A stretch of 64,000 bases of DNA from assembly GCA_039586815.1 (NCBI GenBank), contig JBDHJR010000011.1, positions 1-64,000 on the forward strand, written 5' to 3'. The DNA comes from WVYX01 sp039586815. Its GTDB lineage: Bacteria; Gemmatimonadota; Gemmatimonadetes; Gemmatimonadales; GWC2-71-9. The notes under the pieces were generated by a model, which saw only the letters and a list, made by a program, of their open reading frames with translations, had not been told where the DNA came from and did no database searches. Every line of letters begins with the position of its first letter. The first letter of the stretch is position 1. This document shows, piece after piece, positions 49,409 to 57,783 of this stretch. A program made the position numbers and the translations under genes.

Positions 49409-50893
49409 CTACTCAACCTTCGAGAGCAGTTCCTGCCTTATCAGCGCATATGCCGCGCTGTTGAAGTTGTTGTAAGCGAGCGAGCTGAATATCGCCTGAG
49501 CCTCGGTGGCGTTGCCGGCTCTCTCGTGGGCCTGGCCGAGGTGGTACTGGGTGTAGATGTTGTTCGGATTGGCCTGCTCGAAGTGCCGGATGGCCGCTGC
49601 GTAGTCGCCCTGCAGCAGACTCACCCTGCCCATTAGATCGTGCGCCGCCTCGTTCCTGCGCGGATTGGCGTCGGCTTCGAGCAGCGTCATGAACTCGCGC
49701 GCCTTGGCATTGGCCGTCCGGTAGCTGCCCCTGCGAGCGGCGAGCACTCCCTCGAAGTAGGCGATGTTGGCGCGCGTGCCCCGCGTGAAGGCGTCGTTGC
49801 CAACGGCCTCCGCCTGCTCCAACTGCAGCGCGGCACGCTGCTCCAGGATTGCCTGCGCCTCGTCGAGCATGTTGGTGTGCAGCGCGATCTGGGCGGCGTT
49901 GGACAGCGCGAAGATCTTCTGGCCGCGTGCATTAGGCACGCCCATCCCATCGATGGCAGCCACGAGCTGGTTCAGCTCCTCCACCGCCGCAGCAGGTTCA
50001 CCCGCGTGCACGCTCACCAGGGCCCGGTACACGGCGAAGGACGACTTCTGATTCCCCCTGCCGAGTGCGATGGACGCGTCGTAATCCGCGCGCGCCGCAT
50101 CGAAGTCGCCCAGGAACGAGTTGACGTGACCGCGCTGCTGCACTGGCGACGCATCGTCCGGGGCGAGCTCGGCCGCCCTGGTGTACGAGTCCCTCGCCGC
50201 GATCAGGTCGTTCTGCGCCCGGTACGCGTCACCCATGAGATCGTGGGAATTGGGCTCGTTGGGGGCGAGCTCGACCAGCCGCGTCATGTACTCCACGGCC
50301 CTGTCGAAGTCCTTGGGGTCGATGAAGATGTACGAGTTGCCCAGTTGGGCGTAGGCCGGTGCGAAATCGGGGGCGATCTCGGTGGCCCTCGTCATCGATG
50401 CGCGCGCGGCGTCCATCTGGTTGAGTCCCGCCTGGATTCCGCCCAGCATCAGCCAGGCGCGGGGGCTCTCCGGCTGCACTTCGACGAGCTGCCGGGCAAG
50501 CTGCAGCTGGCCCTCGGCATCGTTCTCCAGGCCACGGCGCTGGATCTGGATCAGGATCTGCTCAGCCTCGCTGGCGCCTGCAGCGTGCTCCTCGGCACCC
50601 TCCAGGCCCGACATGAACTCGGCCGTGGATTGCGCCGTGTTGGCCAGCCTCAGATGGGCCATGGCAAAGCTCTGATCGGCCTCGACCGCCGCCTCGAAGA
50701 AGTCCCTCGCATCGAAGAGACGGTTCATGTCCAGGGCGTGCTGACCGTACTTGAACTGCTCCATCGCCATTTCCGAGGTGGTGGTGAGCGGTATCACCAT
50801 CACCTCGGTCTCGCGGTCCGCTGGCTCGCCGGCACATGCCGCAAGGAGCATGAGCAGCGGGAGAGCCAGCGGGAGGTGCTTGGCTCTAATCAC
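49409..50893 (-). CDS. TPR-repeat lipoprotein
   Basis: 494 residues from GTG 50893 (GGAGG 6 nt upstream). Lipobox LLMLLAAC (Cys about residue 20). The rest is about ten TPR-like helical hairpins: EMAMEQFKYGQHALDMNRLFDARDFFEAAVEADQ, DMNRAF..., ARASMTRATEIAPDFAPAYAQLGNSYIF, SYTRAAELAPDDASPVQQRG, ending AEQANPNNIYTQYHLGQAHERAG. It is likely anchored to a membrane and scaffolds a periplasmic complex. No enzyme is coupled. Divergent from the alpha/beta hydrolase gene (142 bp between). Confidence 0.9.
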   Translation of the reverse strand: MIRAKHLPLALPLLMLLAACAGEPADRETEVMVIPLTTTSEMAMEQFKYGQHALDMNRLFDARDFFEAAVEADQSFAMAHLRLANTAQSTAEFMSGLEGAEEHAAGASEAEQILIQIQRRGLENDAEGQLQLARQLVEVQPESPRAWLMLGGIQAGLNQMDAARASMTRATEIAPDFAPAYAQLGNSYIFIDPKDFDRAVEYMTRLVELAPNEPNSHDLMGDAYRAQNDLIAARDSYTRAAELAPDDASPVQQRGHVNSFLGDFDAARADYDASIALGRGNQKSSFAVYRALVSVHAGEPAAAVEELNQLVAAIDGMGVPNARGQKIFALSNAAQIALHTNMLDEAQAILEQRAALQLEQAEAVGNDAFTRGTRANIAYFEGVLAARRGSYRTANAKAREFMTLLEADANPRRNEAAHDLMGRVSLLQGDYAAAIRHFEQANPNNIYTQYHLGQAHERAGNATEAQAIFSSLAYNNFNSAAYALIRQELLSKVE

Positions 50894-51035
50894 TAGTGCC
50901 TCCAGGTTGGGTGCGTTGGCTCGGTTCTAGGGCTAAAGTCATAGAATGCAGGCGGGTCCGCCAGCGCGCTAGGAGGGCAGCCGTTCTCGCTGGACACCTG
51001 CGATTCCGGGGCGGATACTTGGGCCGGAGGACCAG

Positions 51036-52016
51036 ATGGCAATCATCCAACGACGTGCCGCGGCCGTTCTTGCCCTGCTCGCCGCCTGGCAGTGCGGCGA
51101 TGGTCACAACATCGCTGCGACGCGACACGTCACGATCGACTCCACCACGGCACTGGAAGTGGTCGACTGGGGCGGCAGCGGGCCGGCTGTAGTGTTTCTC
51201 GCAGGCCTGGGCCACACGGCCCACGTGTTCGACGAGTTTGCGCCCGCCCTGACCGACGAGTACCACGTGGTCGGCATCACCCGGCGGGGGTTCGGCGCTT
51301 CTTCACAGCCCGAGAACGGGTACGACCTGGCGACGCTCGCGCGTGACGTCCGCGTGGCGCTGGACAGTCTCGGGGTCGTGCGCGCCGTCTTGGTAGCACA
51401 TTCCCTCGGCGGCGACGAGATCACTCTGCTGGCGCGCCAGTCCCCCGAAGCCGTGGCGGCGCTGGTCTATGTCGAGGCGGCGTACCTGCGCACTTCCGCG
51501 CGCGACTCCATGGCGGCGTACGCCGCGCCGCGATCAGAGGTGCCTCCACCCACGGATGCTGACAACGAGTCGGCGGGGGCGTACCGCACCTACTACGCCA
51601 GGGTCAACGGCGTGACGATGCCGCTATCCGAGATCGAGGCGATGTACCGCTGGGGGCCGGACGGACGCCGCATCGGCGACGTGACGCCGTCGTGGATCTA
51701 CGGCAGCATCGTGGAGAGCCTCGAGGACCCCGATTACTCGGACATAGACGTGCCGGCGCTCGCGATCTACGGCACGGACTATCCGGTTACGGAGTTGTTC
51801 CTGGACTACGCGGTACGAGACTCCGTTACCCAACGCGCCATGCGGGAGTATCACTCAGCCAGCCTGGGCGTCGCCAAGCTGTCACGCGACTACTTCCGTG
51901 CACACACGGCGCTGGGACGAGTGGTCGAGATCACAGGGGCCGGTCACTCTCTGTACATCACCCACGCGCAGGAGACGCTGCAGGCCATCAGGGCGTTCCT
52001 GGCCGAGGTGCTCTGA
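51036..52016 (+). CDS. Secreted alpha/beta hydrolase, probable lipoprotein
   Basis: 326 residues from ATG 51036 (GGAGGACCAG upstream). N-terminus RAAAVLALLAAWQC with a lipobox-like Cys at about 20. The fold is complete: oxyanion strand VVFLAGLGHTAHVFDEFAPAL, nucleophile elbow AHSLGGDE (Ser 123), cap, acid region (LAIYGTDYPVTELF), catalytic His in GAGHSLYITH. Typical of esterases, lipases and C-C hydrolases (Abhydrolase_6); the substrate is open. Its TGA stop is 7 nt from the convergent radical SAM stop. Confidence 0.9.
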   Translation: MAIIQRRAAAVLALLAAWQCGDGHNIAATRHVTIDSTTALEVVDWGGSGPAVVFLAGLGHTAHVFDEFAPALTDEYHVVGITRRGFGASSQPENGYDLATLARDVRVALDSLGVVRAVLVAHSLGGDEITLLARQSPEAVAALVYVEAAYLRTSARDSMAAYAAPRSEVPPPTDADNESAGAYRTYYARVNGVTMPLSEIEAMYRWGPDGRRIGDVTPSWIYGSIVESLEDPDYSDIDVPALAIYGTDYPVTELFLDYAVRDSVTQRAMREYHSASLGVAKLSRDYFRAHTALGRVVEITGAGHSLYITHAQETLQAIRAFLAEVL

Positions 52017-52023
52017 CGCCTGC

Positions 52024-53448
52024 CTACGCTATCTCGCGAACCGGCAAAGCACGCTCGGTGGCCGCCTCTCGCTCGGGAATCACGGGCGGTTCGGCCGGGA
52101 GCACCCGTCGGCGCGCGTGATACCGCTGGAACAGCGACAGCTTCACGAGCACGTAGCTGATCAGTAGCGAGCCGAATGCGCGCCCTCTCGCCTTGCGCGC
52201 GCCCCAGTATGCCCGCATCAGGCGCCACCAGCGCCGCGCTATGTTGCGCCACGAGTAGAAGCTCCGCATCAGCCGCTTGCGGATCTCGAACACCTCTTCG
52301 GCCGTCACGTGCCGCGGCTCGAACACGAGGTGGTCGCCCTCGTAGTGTGCCAGATCGCGATCGAAGATGCGGCCTTCGTCGTCCACCTGCCCGTGGAACG
52401 CCGTCCCCGGGATCGGGATGGAGATCGAGAGAAAGATCGCCGAGGGATCCACCTCCTCGATCCGCTGCGGCAGTTCCCGATAGTACTGCGGCACGTCCTC
52501 GTCCAGTGCCACCATGACGCCACTGAATGTGAGTATGCCGCGCTGCTTCAAGTCCATGAAGATCTCCCGGTACCGCTCGATCTTGTTGTGGCGCTTGCGC
52601 ACCGCATTGAGACTCGGCTCGTACAGCGACTCCATGCCGAGGAACGCCATGCGGCAGCGGGCCGCCGTGAGCAGCTCCACGAACTCGGGGTCATCCAGGC
52701 AGTTCAGCGTGAACTGCGCCCCCAGCGCCCAGAGGTCCAGCTCGGCGATGCGCCGCAGCAGTCGCTTGGCGTAGTCCATGTCGCCGCCGAGGTTGTTGTC
52801 ATACAGCATCGCCATGCGCCGGCGGTGCCACGGCAGTCCCTGCGTCGCCGTCAGGTCACGGATCACGTCATCGATCGGCCGGCAGCGGTGTCGCTGCCAG
52901 TCGATCGTGAGCTGGCAGTACGTGCAGCGGAACGGACACCCGCGGGTGGCTTCGGTGACCATCGGCACCGCGTAGGCCGATTCCACCAGGTCGTAGCGCG
53001 GAGGTGGGATGCGCTCCAGTATGGGAGCCGGAGGCGCCCGATACACCCGCCCCAGCCTGCCGTGTACCAGGTCACGCACGACCTCGGGCCACACACGCTC
53101 CGACTCACCCACAACCACGGCGTCCACGTGCGGCAGCACCTCGTTGGGGAACGCGGTCGCGTACTTGCCGCCGGCTATCACCTGCTTACCCAGCCGACGG
53201 AACCGGCGCGCCACGTCGTACGCGTGCGGTGCGCAGAAGTCCATGAACGACAGCGCGATGAAGTCAGCATCGGTGTCGTAATCGATGGGTCGCACCATCT
53301 CGTGCAGTACCTCGACCTCCACCAGATCCGGGGTCTGCCCCGCCAGCAGAATGCCCGACAGCGGCGGCGCCGGCGAGCGGGCAAAATAGGCCTGCTCCTC
53401 ACCGAGGTTCTGGTACAGCACGATGATCTGGAGCTTGGGCTTCGGCAT
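52024..53448 (-). CDS. Radical SAM protein with N-terminal B12-binding-like domain
   Basis: 474 residues from ATG 53448 (GGGAGGACC upstream). Residues 1-140 form a Rossmann-like B12-binding fold (LQIIVLYQNLGEEQAYF, DFIALSFMDFCAPHAYDVARRF, VIAGGKYATAFPNEVLPHVD, VVVGESERVWPEV), but without the DxHxxG base-off motif, so cobalamin may bind weakly or not at all. The radical SAM cluster motif is C171-x3-C175-x2-C178 in TRGCPFRCTYCQ. The C-terminal 100 residues are basic with two hydrophobic stretches, suggesting membrane contact. Relatives act on lipids, porphyrins and hopanoids. It diverges from the prenyltransferase operon and shares its operator. Confidence 0.88.
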   Translation of the reverse strand: MPKPKLQIIVLYQNLGEEQAYFARSPAPPLSGILLAGQTPDLVEVEVLHEMVRPIDYDTDADFIALSFMDFCAPHAYDVARRFRRLGKQVIAGGKYATAFPNEVLPHVDAVVVGESERVWPEVVRDLVHGRLGRVYRAPPAPILERIPPPRYDLVESAYAVPMVTEATRGCPFRCTYCQLTIDWQRHRCRPIDDVIRDLTATQGLPWHRRRMAMLYDNNLGGDMDYAKRLLRRIAELDLWALGAQFTLNCLDDPEFVELLTAARCRMAFLGMESLYEPSLNAVRKRHNKIERYREIFMDLKQRGILTFSGVMVALDEDVPQYYRELPQRIEEVDPSAIFLSISIPIPGTAFHGQVDDEGRIFDRDLAHYEGDHLVFEPRHVTAEEVFEIRKRLMRSFYSWRNIARRWWRLMRAYWGARKARGRAFGSLLISYVLVKLSLFQRYHARRRVLPAEPPVIPEREAATERALPVREIA

Positions 53449-53492
53449 CTGGTCCTCCCGTGTCGCTGTGCAACGGCAGCGTCGCGGCGCCC

Positions 53493-53535
53493 CGTCAACC
53501 AGACGTCAAGCAGCGGGCTTGACGATTGCTTGACG
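53493..53535. promoter_or_regulatory. Symmetric four-half-site operator between radical SAM and prenyltransferase operon
   Basis: CGTCAA at 53493-53498 and 53504-53509, then TTGACG at 53519-53524 and 53530-53535. The two on each side are exactly 11 bp apart, and all four are arranged around one centre at 53514. The inner pair extends to CGTCAAGC and GCTTGACG. The centre lies within 2 bp of the midpoint of the two start codons (53448 and 53576). TTGACG also resembles a -35 box in both directions, but no good -10 is seen. Likely bound by a tetrameric or paired-dimer regulator acting on both genes. Confidence 0.75.
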
Positions 53536-53575
53536 TAGGCCCGCGAGCATGCGGCAGGCTCGCAGGGAGGACCAA

Positions 53576-53989
53576 ATGCAGTACGATCGAATATCGAAGC
53601 CGCTGCAGCTGGCCACCGCCATCGGCGGCACGCTCGTGGTGAGCTTCTGGGTGCTGTACTTCACCGCGAACGAAGCGCTCGGATTGGTCGAGCAGTCGGT
53701 CGTCCGGTTCGAGGAGTCGTTCCTCGTTGCCGATGCCGTGTTCGCCGCGGTGCTGTTCGCGACGGCGCTCGCGCTCAGGCGCCGGCGCGCCGTCGGTCCG
53801 TTCCTGCTCGCCGTTGCAGGGTCGATGAGCCTGTACCTGGGGCTGTTGGACGGCACGTTCTACCTGCGCAACGGCCTGCTCTTCCCACTCACGGGCTCGA
53901 GCACCGTGGAGCTGATCATCATCAGCCTCTGTGTCGGGGGCGGGTTGTACGCCCTGCGCGGTGCATGGGGCATGTGGAGGCTCCGATGA
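53576..53989 (+). CDS. Four-TM membrane protein of unknown function
   Basis: 137 residues from ATG 53576 (GGGAGGACCAA upstream). Four TM helices: LQLATAIGGTLVVSFWVLYFTANEAL, SFLVADAVFAAVLFATALALR, AVGPFLLAVAGSMSLYLGLLDG, TVELIIISLCVGGGLYALRGAWGMW. No known motif; no charged residues within the helices except near ends. Its last codons overlap the SDR start as ATGA. As the first gene after the operator it may be the membrane partner of the lipid enzymes that follow (inference). Confidence 0.8.
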   Translation: MQYDRISKPLQLATAIGGTLVVSFWVLYFTANEALGLVEQSVVRFEESFLVADAVFAAVLFATALALRRRRAVGPFLLAVAGSMSLYLGLLDGTFYLRNGLLFPLTGSSTVELIIISLCVGGGLYALRGAWGMWRLR

Positions 53990-54825
53990 AGCACGTGATT
54001 GTGGTGCTCGGCGGCGCCAAGGGCATCGGGGCCGCCACCGCACGGCTCGCGGTGCAGGCGGGCGCCCGCGTGGCGGTGGCGGATCGCAACCTGCCCACCC
54101 CGGGGACGTTCCCCAAGATCGGCGGCCCCGTGGTGCGGCAGGTGGACGTGACCGATGCCGACGCCCTGACCGCCCTGCGCGACGAGGTCGCCGCGCGCCA
54201 CGGCCGCATCGACGCCGTCGTGAACTGCGCCGCGATTCTCGAGCCGGGGCCGGTGGCGACGCTCTCCTGGGAAGCGATCCGCCGCCAGTTCGAGGTGAAC
54301 GCACTGGGCACGGCGCTCGCGAGCATGGTGTTCCTGCCGCTGTTCCGCGAACAGCGGAGCGGGCACCTGCTGCTCGTGTCCTCACTCGGGGGTATCATCC
54401 CGCTACCCGAGTCCGCCGCGTACTCGGCCACCAAGTTCGCCGTGCGCGGGTGGGGCCTTGCCCTTGCCCAGGAAGTGGCGGCCGACGGCATCGACGTGAC
54501 CGTAGTATGCCCCGACTCCACCGACACCGCGCAACTGTTGATCGAGGCCCGCGGCCGGGGCGCGCCGCTGTCGTTCACCAGTGCCCCGATGCCGCCCGAG
54601 CGCGTGGCCCGCGCGATCCTGCGCGCCATCGTCCGGCCGCGGCGGGAGGTGTGCGTACCCGCGCTGCGCGGCTGGCTCAGCAAGCTGGCCGGCGCGTCGC
54701 CGCTGCTGTTCCGTATCGCCTATCCCCTGCTGCGCATCTCGGGGATCCGGGCTCGCAGCCGTTTCGCGGGCGGCGGTCTTCCCCACGACACGCCGAGCAC
54801 CGTCGCGTACGAGGTGACGTCGTGA
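53986..54825 (+). CDS. Short-chain dehydrogenase/reductase
   Basis: 279 residues from ATG 53986. Cofactor loop GGAKGIG (9-15, a variant of TGxxxGIG), VDVTDADALTALRDEVAARHGRIDAVVNCAA (NNAG-like NCAA), catalytic Ser about 132-133 (LLVSSLGG), YSATK (Tyr 146, Lys 150). After strand beta-2 the sequence reads AVADRNLP, whose Asp favours NAD(H). The C-terminal tail (KLAGASPLLFRIAYPLLRIS) is hydrophobic and may touch the membrane. Coupled to UbiA by GTGA, so it probably reduces or oxidises a lipid alcohol or the prenylated product. Confidence 0.92.
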   Translation: MKHVIVVLGGAKGIGAATARLAVQAGARVAVADRNLPTPGTFPKIGGPVVRQVDVTDADALTALRDEVAARHGRIDAVVNCAAILEPGPVATLSWEAIRRQFEVNALGTALASMVFLPLFREQRSGHLLLVSSLGGIIPLPESAAYSATKFAVRGWGLALAQEVAADGIDVTVVCPDSTDTAQLLIEARGRGAPLSFTSAPMPPERVARAILRAIVRPRREVCVPALRGWLSKLAGASPLLFRIAYPLLRISGIRARSRFAGGGLPHDTPSTVAYEVTS

Positions 54826-55802
54826 GTGGCGGCACTGTGCTGCCGACGGCGCGACCGGCTCAGCTCCGGTTCTGGCGGGCATACGCCGTCACGATGCGGC
54901 CCTACCTGCTGTTCGTCTCAGGCATTACCGGGATCGCGGGGGTTAGCCTGGTGGGGGACGTGCCGACCGGTGCGATCCTTATACTCGCGGTCGTCTTCTT
55001 CCTGGCGTACGGTCTCGGCCAGGCGCTCACCGACTGCTTCCAGACCGACACCGACGCACTGTCGGCACCGTACCGGCCGCTGGTGCTCGGAGTGGTGCGC
55101 GCGCGCGACGTCCTAGTAGTGAGCCTGGCCGGTCTCGCCGCGTGCGCGGCGGTCCTGGTAGCGTTTCATCGTGCCGCGCTGCTCCCCGCGGCCCTCACGG
55201 TGCTCGGGCTCGCGACTTACACCTGGTTCAAGCGGCGGTGGTGGGGCGGGCCCTGGTACAACGCGTGGATCGTGTCCCTCGTGGTCCTGCTGGGATATCA
55301 AGCTGCCAGCGGCGCGGCGGACGCGCGCGTCGCAGTCACGCCGTCGCTGATAGGGATGATGCTCGCGTCGTTCGCCGCCTACGCCAACTTCGTGCTCACG
55401 GGCTACTACAAGGACATCGAGGCCGACCGGGCGACTGGTTACGGCACGATGCCGGTGGTGTTCGGGCGCAGGTCCAGCGCGTGGGCGAGCGACGCCCTGG
55501 CAGCAGTGGCCTTCCTGGGTATGACGCTCGTGCTGTGGGAATCGAAGGTCGCCGGGCTCCTGGCAGCGTTCCCACTTCTGACCGGCGGGATCGTCGCGGC
55601 GCTCGTTGCCCAGGTGCGGCTACACGCGGTCTCGACCGATGCGGAGGCCCATAGGGCCATCGCGCCAGTGGTGCACGGATACATCCTCTTGCTGGCCGGC
55701 CTGGCCGCGGCACGGCAGCCGCACTGGTTCCCCGCTCTAGCGCTCTTCTACCTCGCTTTCGTGGGCGTGCTGTCGCGCCGCCCCATGGCGGCGCAGATCT
55801 GA
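54822..55802 (+). CDS. UbiA-family prenyltransferase
   Basis: 326 residues from GTG 54822. About eight to nine TM helices. First Asp motif: QALTDCFQTDTDALSAPYRP (D71, D76, D78), equal to the NDxxDxxxD/RP pattern; second: GYYKDIEADRATGYGTMPVV (D198, D202). Both sets bind Mg-pyrophosphate of the prenyl donor. The acceptor is not evident: quinone, heme, chlorophyll, tocopherol and archaeal-type glycerol ether enzymes all share this fold. The long open frame 53931-55802 is not one protein. It lies between an SDR and two kinase-type genes with overlaps, so it is clearly the core of the operon. Confidence 0.93.
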   Translation: MSGGTVLPTARPAQLRFWRAYAVTMRPYLLFVSGITGIAGVSLVGDVPTGAILILAVVFFLAYGLGQALTDCFQTDTDALSAPYRPLVLGVVRARDVLVVSLAGLAACAAVLVAFHRAALLPAALTVLGLATYTWFKRRWWGGPWYNAWIVSLVVLLGYQAASGAADARVAVTPSLIGMMLASFAAYANFVLTGYYKDIEADRATGYGTMPVVFGRRSSAWASDALAAVAFLGMTLVLWESKVAGLLAAFPLLTGGIVAALVAQVRLHAVSTDAEAHRAIAPVVHGYILLLAGLAAARQPHWFPALALFYLAFVGVLSRRPMAAQI

Positions 55803-55813
55803 GGAGGCAGGCC

Positions 55814-56740
55814 ATGCTGGTGATCGTCAATCCATGCGCCGACGGCGGACGGGCCGCTGCCAGATGGCAGCGCATCCGGTCGCGGGTCACCGAAGTGGTA
55901 GGGTCGTTCGACGAATGCGTCGCGCCAGATCGGGACACGGTGCGGCGCTGCATAGCCGCGGCACTCGAGCGTGGCGAGCGCAGGTTCGTGGCGGCTGGCG
56001 GCGATGGGACGGTGAATCTCGTCATGGCAGACCTCGTGGAGCTGGCACCACAGGCCGCGCTGCACGACGTCACGTTTGGCGCCATCGGACTCGGTTCGAG
56101 CAACGACTTCCACAAGCCGAGGCGCGCCGCGATCGACGGCGTGCCCTGCCGCCTGGACTTCGCGCATCCGATCCGGCACGACGTAGGACGCACCGCGTAC
56201 GTAGACCCTGCGGGCAGGCGCGGCGTGCGCCACTGGCTGATCAACGCCAGTGTGGGCACGACTGCAGCGGGCAACTGGCTGTACAATCGTGCGACCGGCA
56301 TGGTGGGCGCGCTCAAGCGGCGTTCGGCATCGCTCGGGATGATCGGTGCCGCCCTGCTGGCGTTGCTGCGCCACCGCCGCGTCCCGGTCACGCTCGAGCG
56401 ACAGGACGGCAGCCACGAATCCCTCGACCTCTGCAATCTCGGTGTCGTAAAGAACCCGCACTTCACCGGCATCCTGCGGTATGACTCACCCTACGAGCCG
56501 GCCAGCGGTGACTTCTTCGTGCACCTGCTGGTGAGCGCGTCGCTGTGGGATACGCTCGTGGCATTGGCGCGCCTCGCACGCGGGCGCTTCGCCGGCCGCG
56601 GGACGACCCATACCTGGCGCGCACGACGTCTCGCGCTGGAGAGTCCGGTTCCGTTCGCCGTAGAGGGCGACGGCGAGATCGTGCTGGCCCGGCGGGTGGA
56701 GTTCAGCCTCGAACCCGGCACGCTGGCGGTGTGCGCATGA
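55814..56740 (+). CDS. Diacylglycerol/sphingosine-type lipid kinase (DAGK_cat)
   Basis: 308 residues from ATG 55814 (GAGGAGGC upstream, 11 nt after UbiA). N-terminal LVIVNPCADGG (the 'vNP.aG' strand), then the nucleotide loop AAGGDGTVN (GGDGT 62-66), and VTFGAIGLGSSNDFHKPR, matching the 'lGtGNDfar' block. C-terminal beta domain (LDLCNLGVVKNPHFTGILRY, VEGDGEIV). Family members phosphorylate the hydroxyl of lipids. The 'SSNDF' and unusual insertion RRAAIDGVPCRLDFAHP suggest a special substrate. Followed by the ThiL-like kinase in ATGA overlap. Confidence 0.92.
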   Translation: MLVIVNPCADGGRAAARWQRIRSRVTEVVGSFDECVAPDRDTVRRCIAAALERGERRFVAAGGDGTVNLVMADLVELAPQAALHDVTFGAIGLGSSNDFHKPRRAAIDGVPCRLDFAHPIRHDVGRTAYVDPAGRRGVRHWLINASVGTTAAGNWLYNRATGMVGALKRRSASLGMIGAALLALLRHRRVPVTLERQDGSHESLDLCNLGVVKNPHFTGILRYDSPYEPASGDFFVHLLVSASLWDTLVALARLARGRFAGRGTTHTWRARRLALESPVPFAVEGDGEIVLARRVEFSLEPGTLAVCA

Positions 56741-57783
56741 CGTCCGGCGGCGAGCGAGCCCTGATCGAGCGGCTCGCGGCGGGCTTCGCCCGGTCGCCGC
56801 GCCAGCTCAACGGACTGCACGAGAGTGACGCGGAGTTGATCCGCCTGCCCCGCTGCGATGCCGTTCTTGCGATCACGACCGACACGATCGCAGAGGAGAT
56901 CGCCACCGGGCTCTACGGCGATCCGTATCTCGCCGGCTGGATGATCGTGACCGTGAACGCGAGCGACCTCGCCGCCGTGGGTGCGGAGCCGCTCGGGATC
57001 GTGGTGAGTGAGTCGCTCCCGCCCGACATGCCGCGAGCGGCGGTGGACGCGCTGCAGCGCGGCATTGGCGACGCGGCCGAGCAACAGGGCCTGCCCGTGC
57101 TGGGCGGCGACACCAACTCGGCTGCGACGCTCACGCTCGGCGCCACCGCCGTGGGCACCGTCGCGCCACAGGCACTGCTCACCCGCTGCGGGGCCCGGCC
57201 GGAGGATCTTCTCTTCGCAAGCGGACCCGTCGGCCTCGGCAGCGCATTCGCCAGTGCCGCGCTGTTGGGTGACGGCGAGGATCCGGCTGTGCCGTTCCGT
57301 CCGGTCGGGCGGCTGCACGAGGGGCGTTGCATCGCAGGGATAGCATCTGCCTGCATCGACACGAGCGACGGCGCAATCGCCGCGCTGGACGAGCTGATGT
57401 ATCTGAACGGGGTGGGCTTCTCGTGGGAACGGCCGCTGTTCGAGGCGCTCCATCCTGCCGCACTCGCGACGGCGCGGGGCGCGGGGCTGCCGCTCTGGAC
57501 CATGTTGGCCGGTCCCCACGGCGAATTCGAGCTGCTGTTCACAGTGCCGCCGAACCGGTGCGCCGCCCTCCGCGAGACCGCTGCGGGAATCGGCTGGACA
57601 CCGCTCGAGCTGGGTCGTGTGACCGCGGAGCCCGGGTGCCGCGGCCGCGACGGCGACGAGTGGCTGGTGTTCGACACAAGCCGCATCCGCGACCTGTTCG
57701 CCGCGGTGGACGGTGATCCTGAGCGCTTCCTCCGGGAGCTACTTGGGCCCGCCGCGCCGAGGGGCGTGGCTCAGCCCGCCTAG
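56737..57783 (+). CDS. ThiL-like ATP-dependent kinase (PurM/ThiL superfamily)
   Basis: 348 residues from ATG 56737. It follows ThiL block by block: LHESDAELI (GDDA position, 29-32), ITTDTIAEEI, NASDLAAVGAEPLG (74-87), LGGDTN (122-127), RCGARPEDLLFASGPVGLG, CIDTSDGAIAALDEL (207-221), GPHGEFELLFT. ThiL converts thiamine monophosphate to diphosphate using ATP. No thi gene is near and the gene is coupled to a lipid kinase and a UbiA, so a lipid monophosphate may be its substrate (inference). The GDDA motif reading ESDA is a deviation. Shares CTAG with the convergent gene. Confidence 0.88.
   Translation: MTSGGERALIERLAAGFARSPRQLNGLHESDAELIRLPRCDAVLAITTDTIAEEIATGLYGDPYLAGWMIVTVNASDLAAVGAEPLGIVVSESLPPDMPRAAVDALQRGIGDAAEQQGLPVLGGDTNSAATLTLGATAVGTVAPQALLTRCGARPEDLLFASGPVGLGSAFASAALLGDGEDPAVPFRPVGRLHEGRCIAGIASACIDTSDGAIAALDELMYLNGVGFSWERPLFEALHPAALATARGAGLPLWTMLAGPHGEFELLFTVPPNRCAALRETAAGIGWTPLELGRVTAEPGCRGRDGDEWLVFDTSRIRDLFAAVDGDPERFLRELLGPAAPRGVAQPA

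Noticed and set aside
53519..53535. TTGACG copies as ordinary -35 boxes
   Set aside because: No acceptable -10 box lies 16-18 bp downstream in either direction, and the symmetric four-copy layout fits an operator better.
53931..55802. A 623-codon open frame covering SDR and UbiA
   Set aside because: Only its second part is UbiA; the first part is a shifted frame of the SDR gene. The GTGA start at 54822 fits coupling.
56737..57783. Gene called plainly as thiL
   Set aside because: Motifs fit ThiL well, but GDDA is ESDA and there is no thiamine context, so only 'ThiL-like' is supported.
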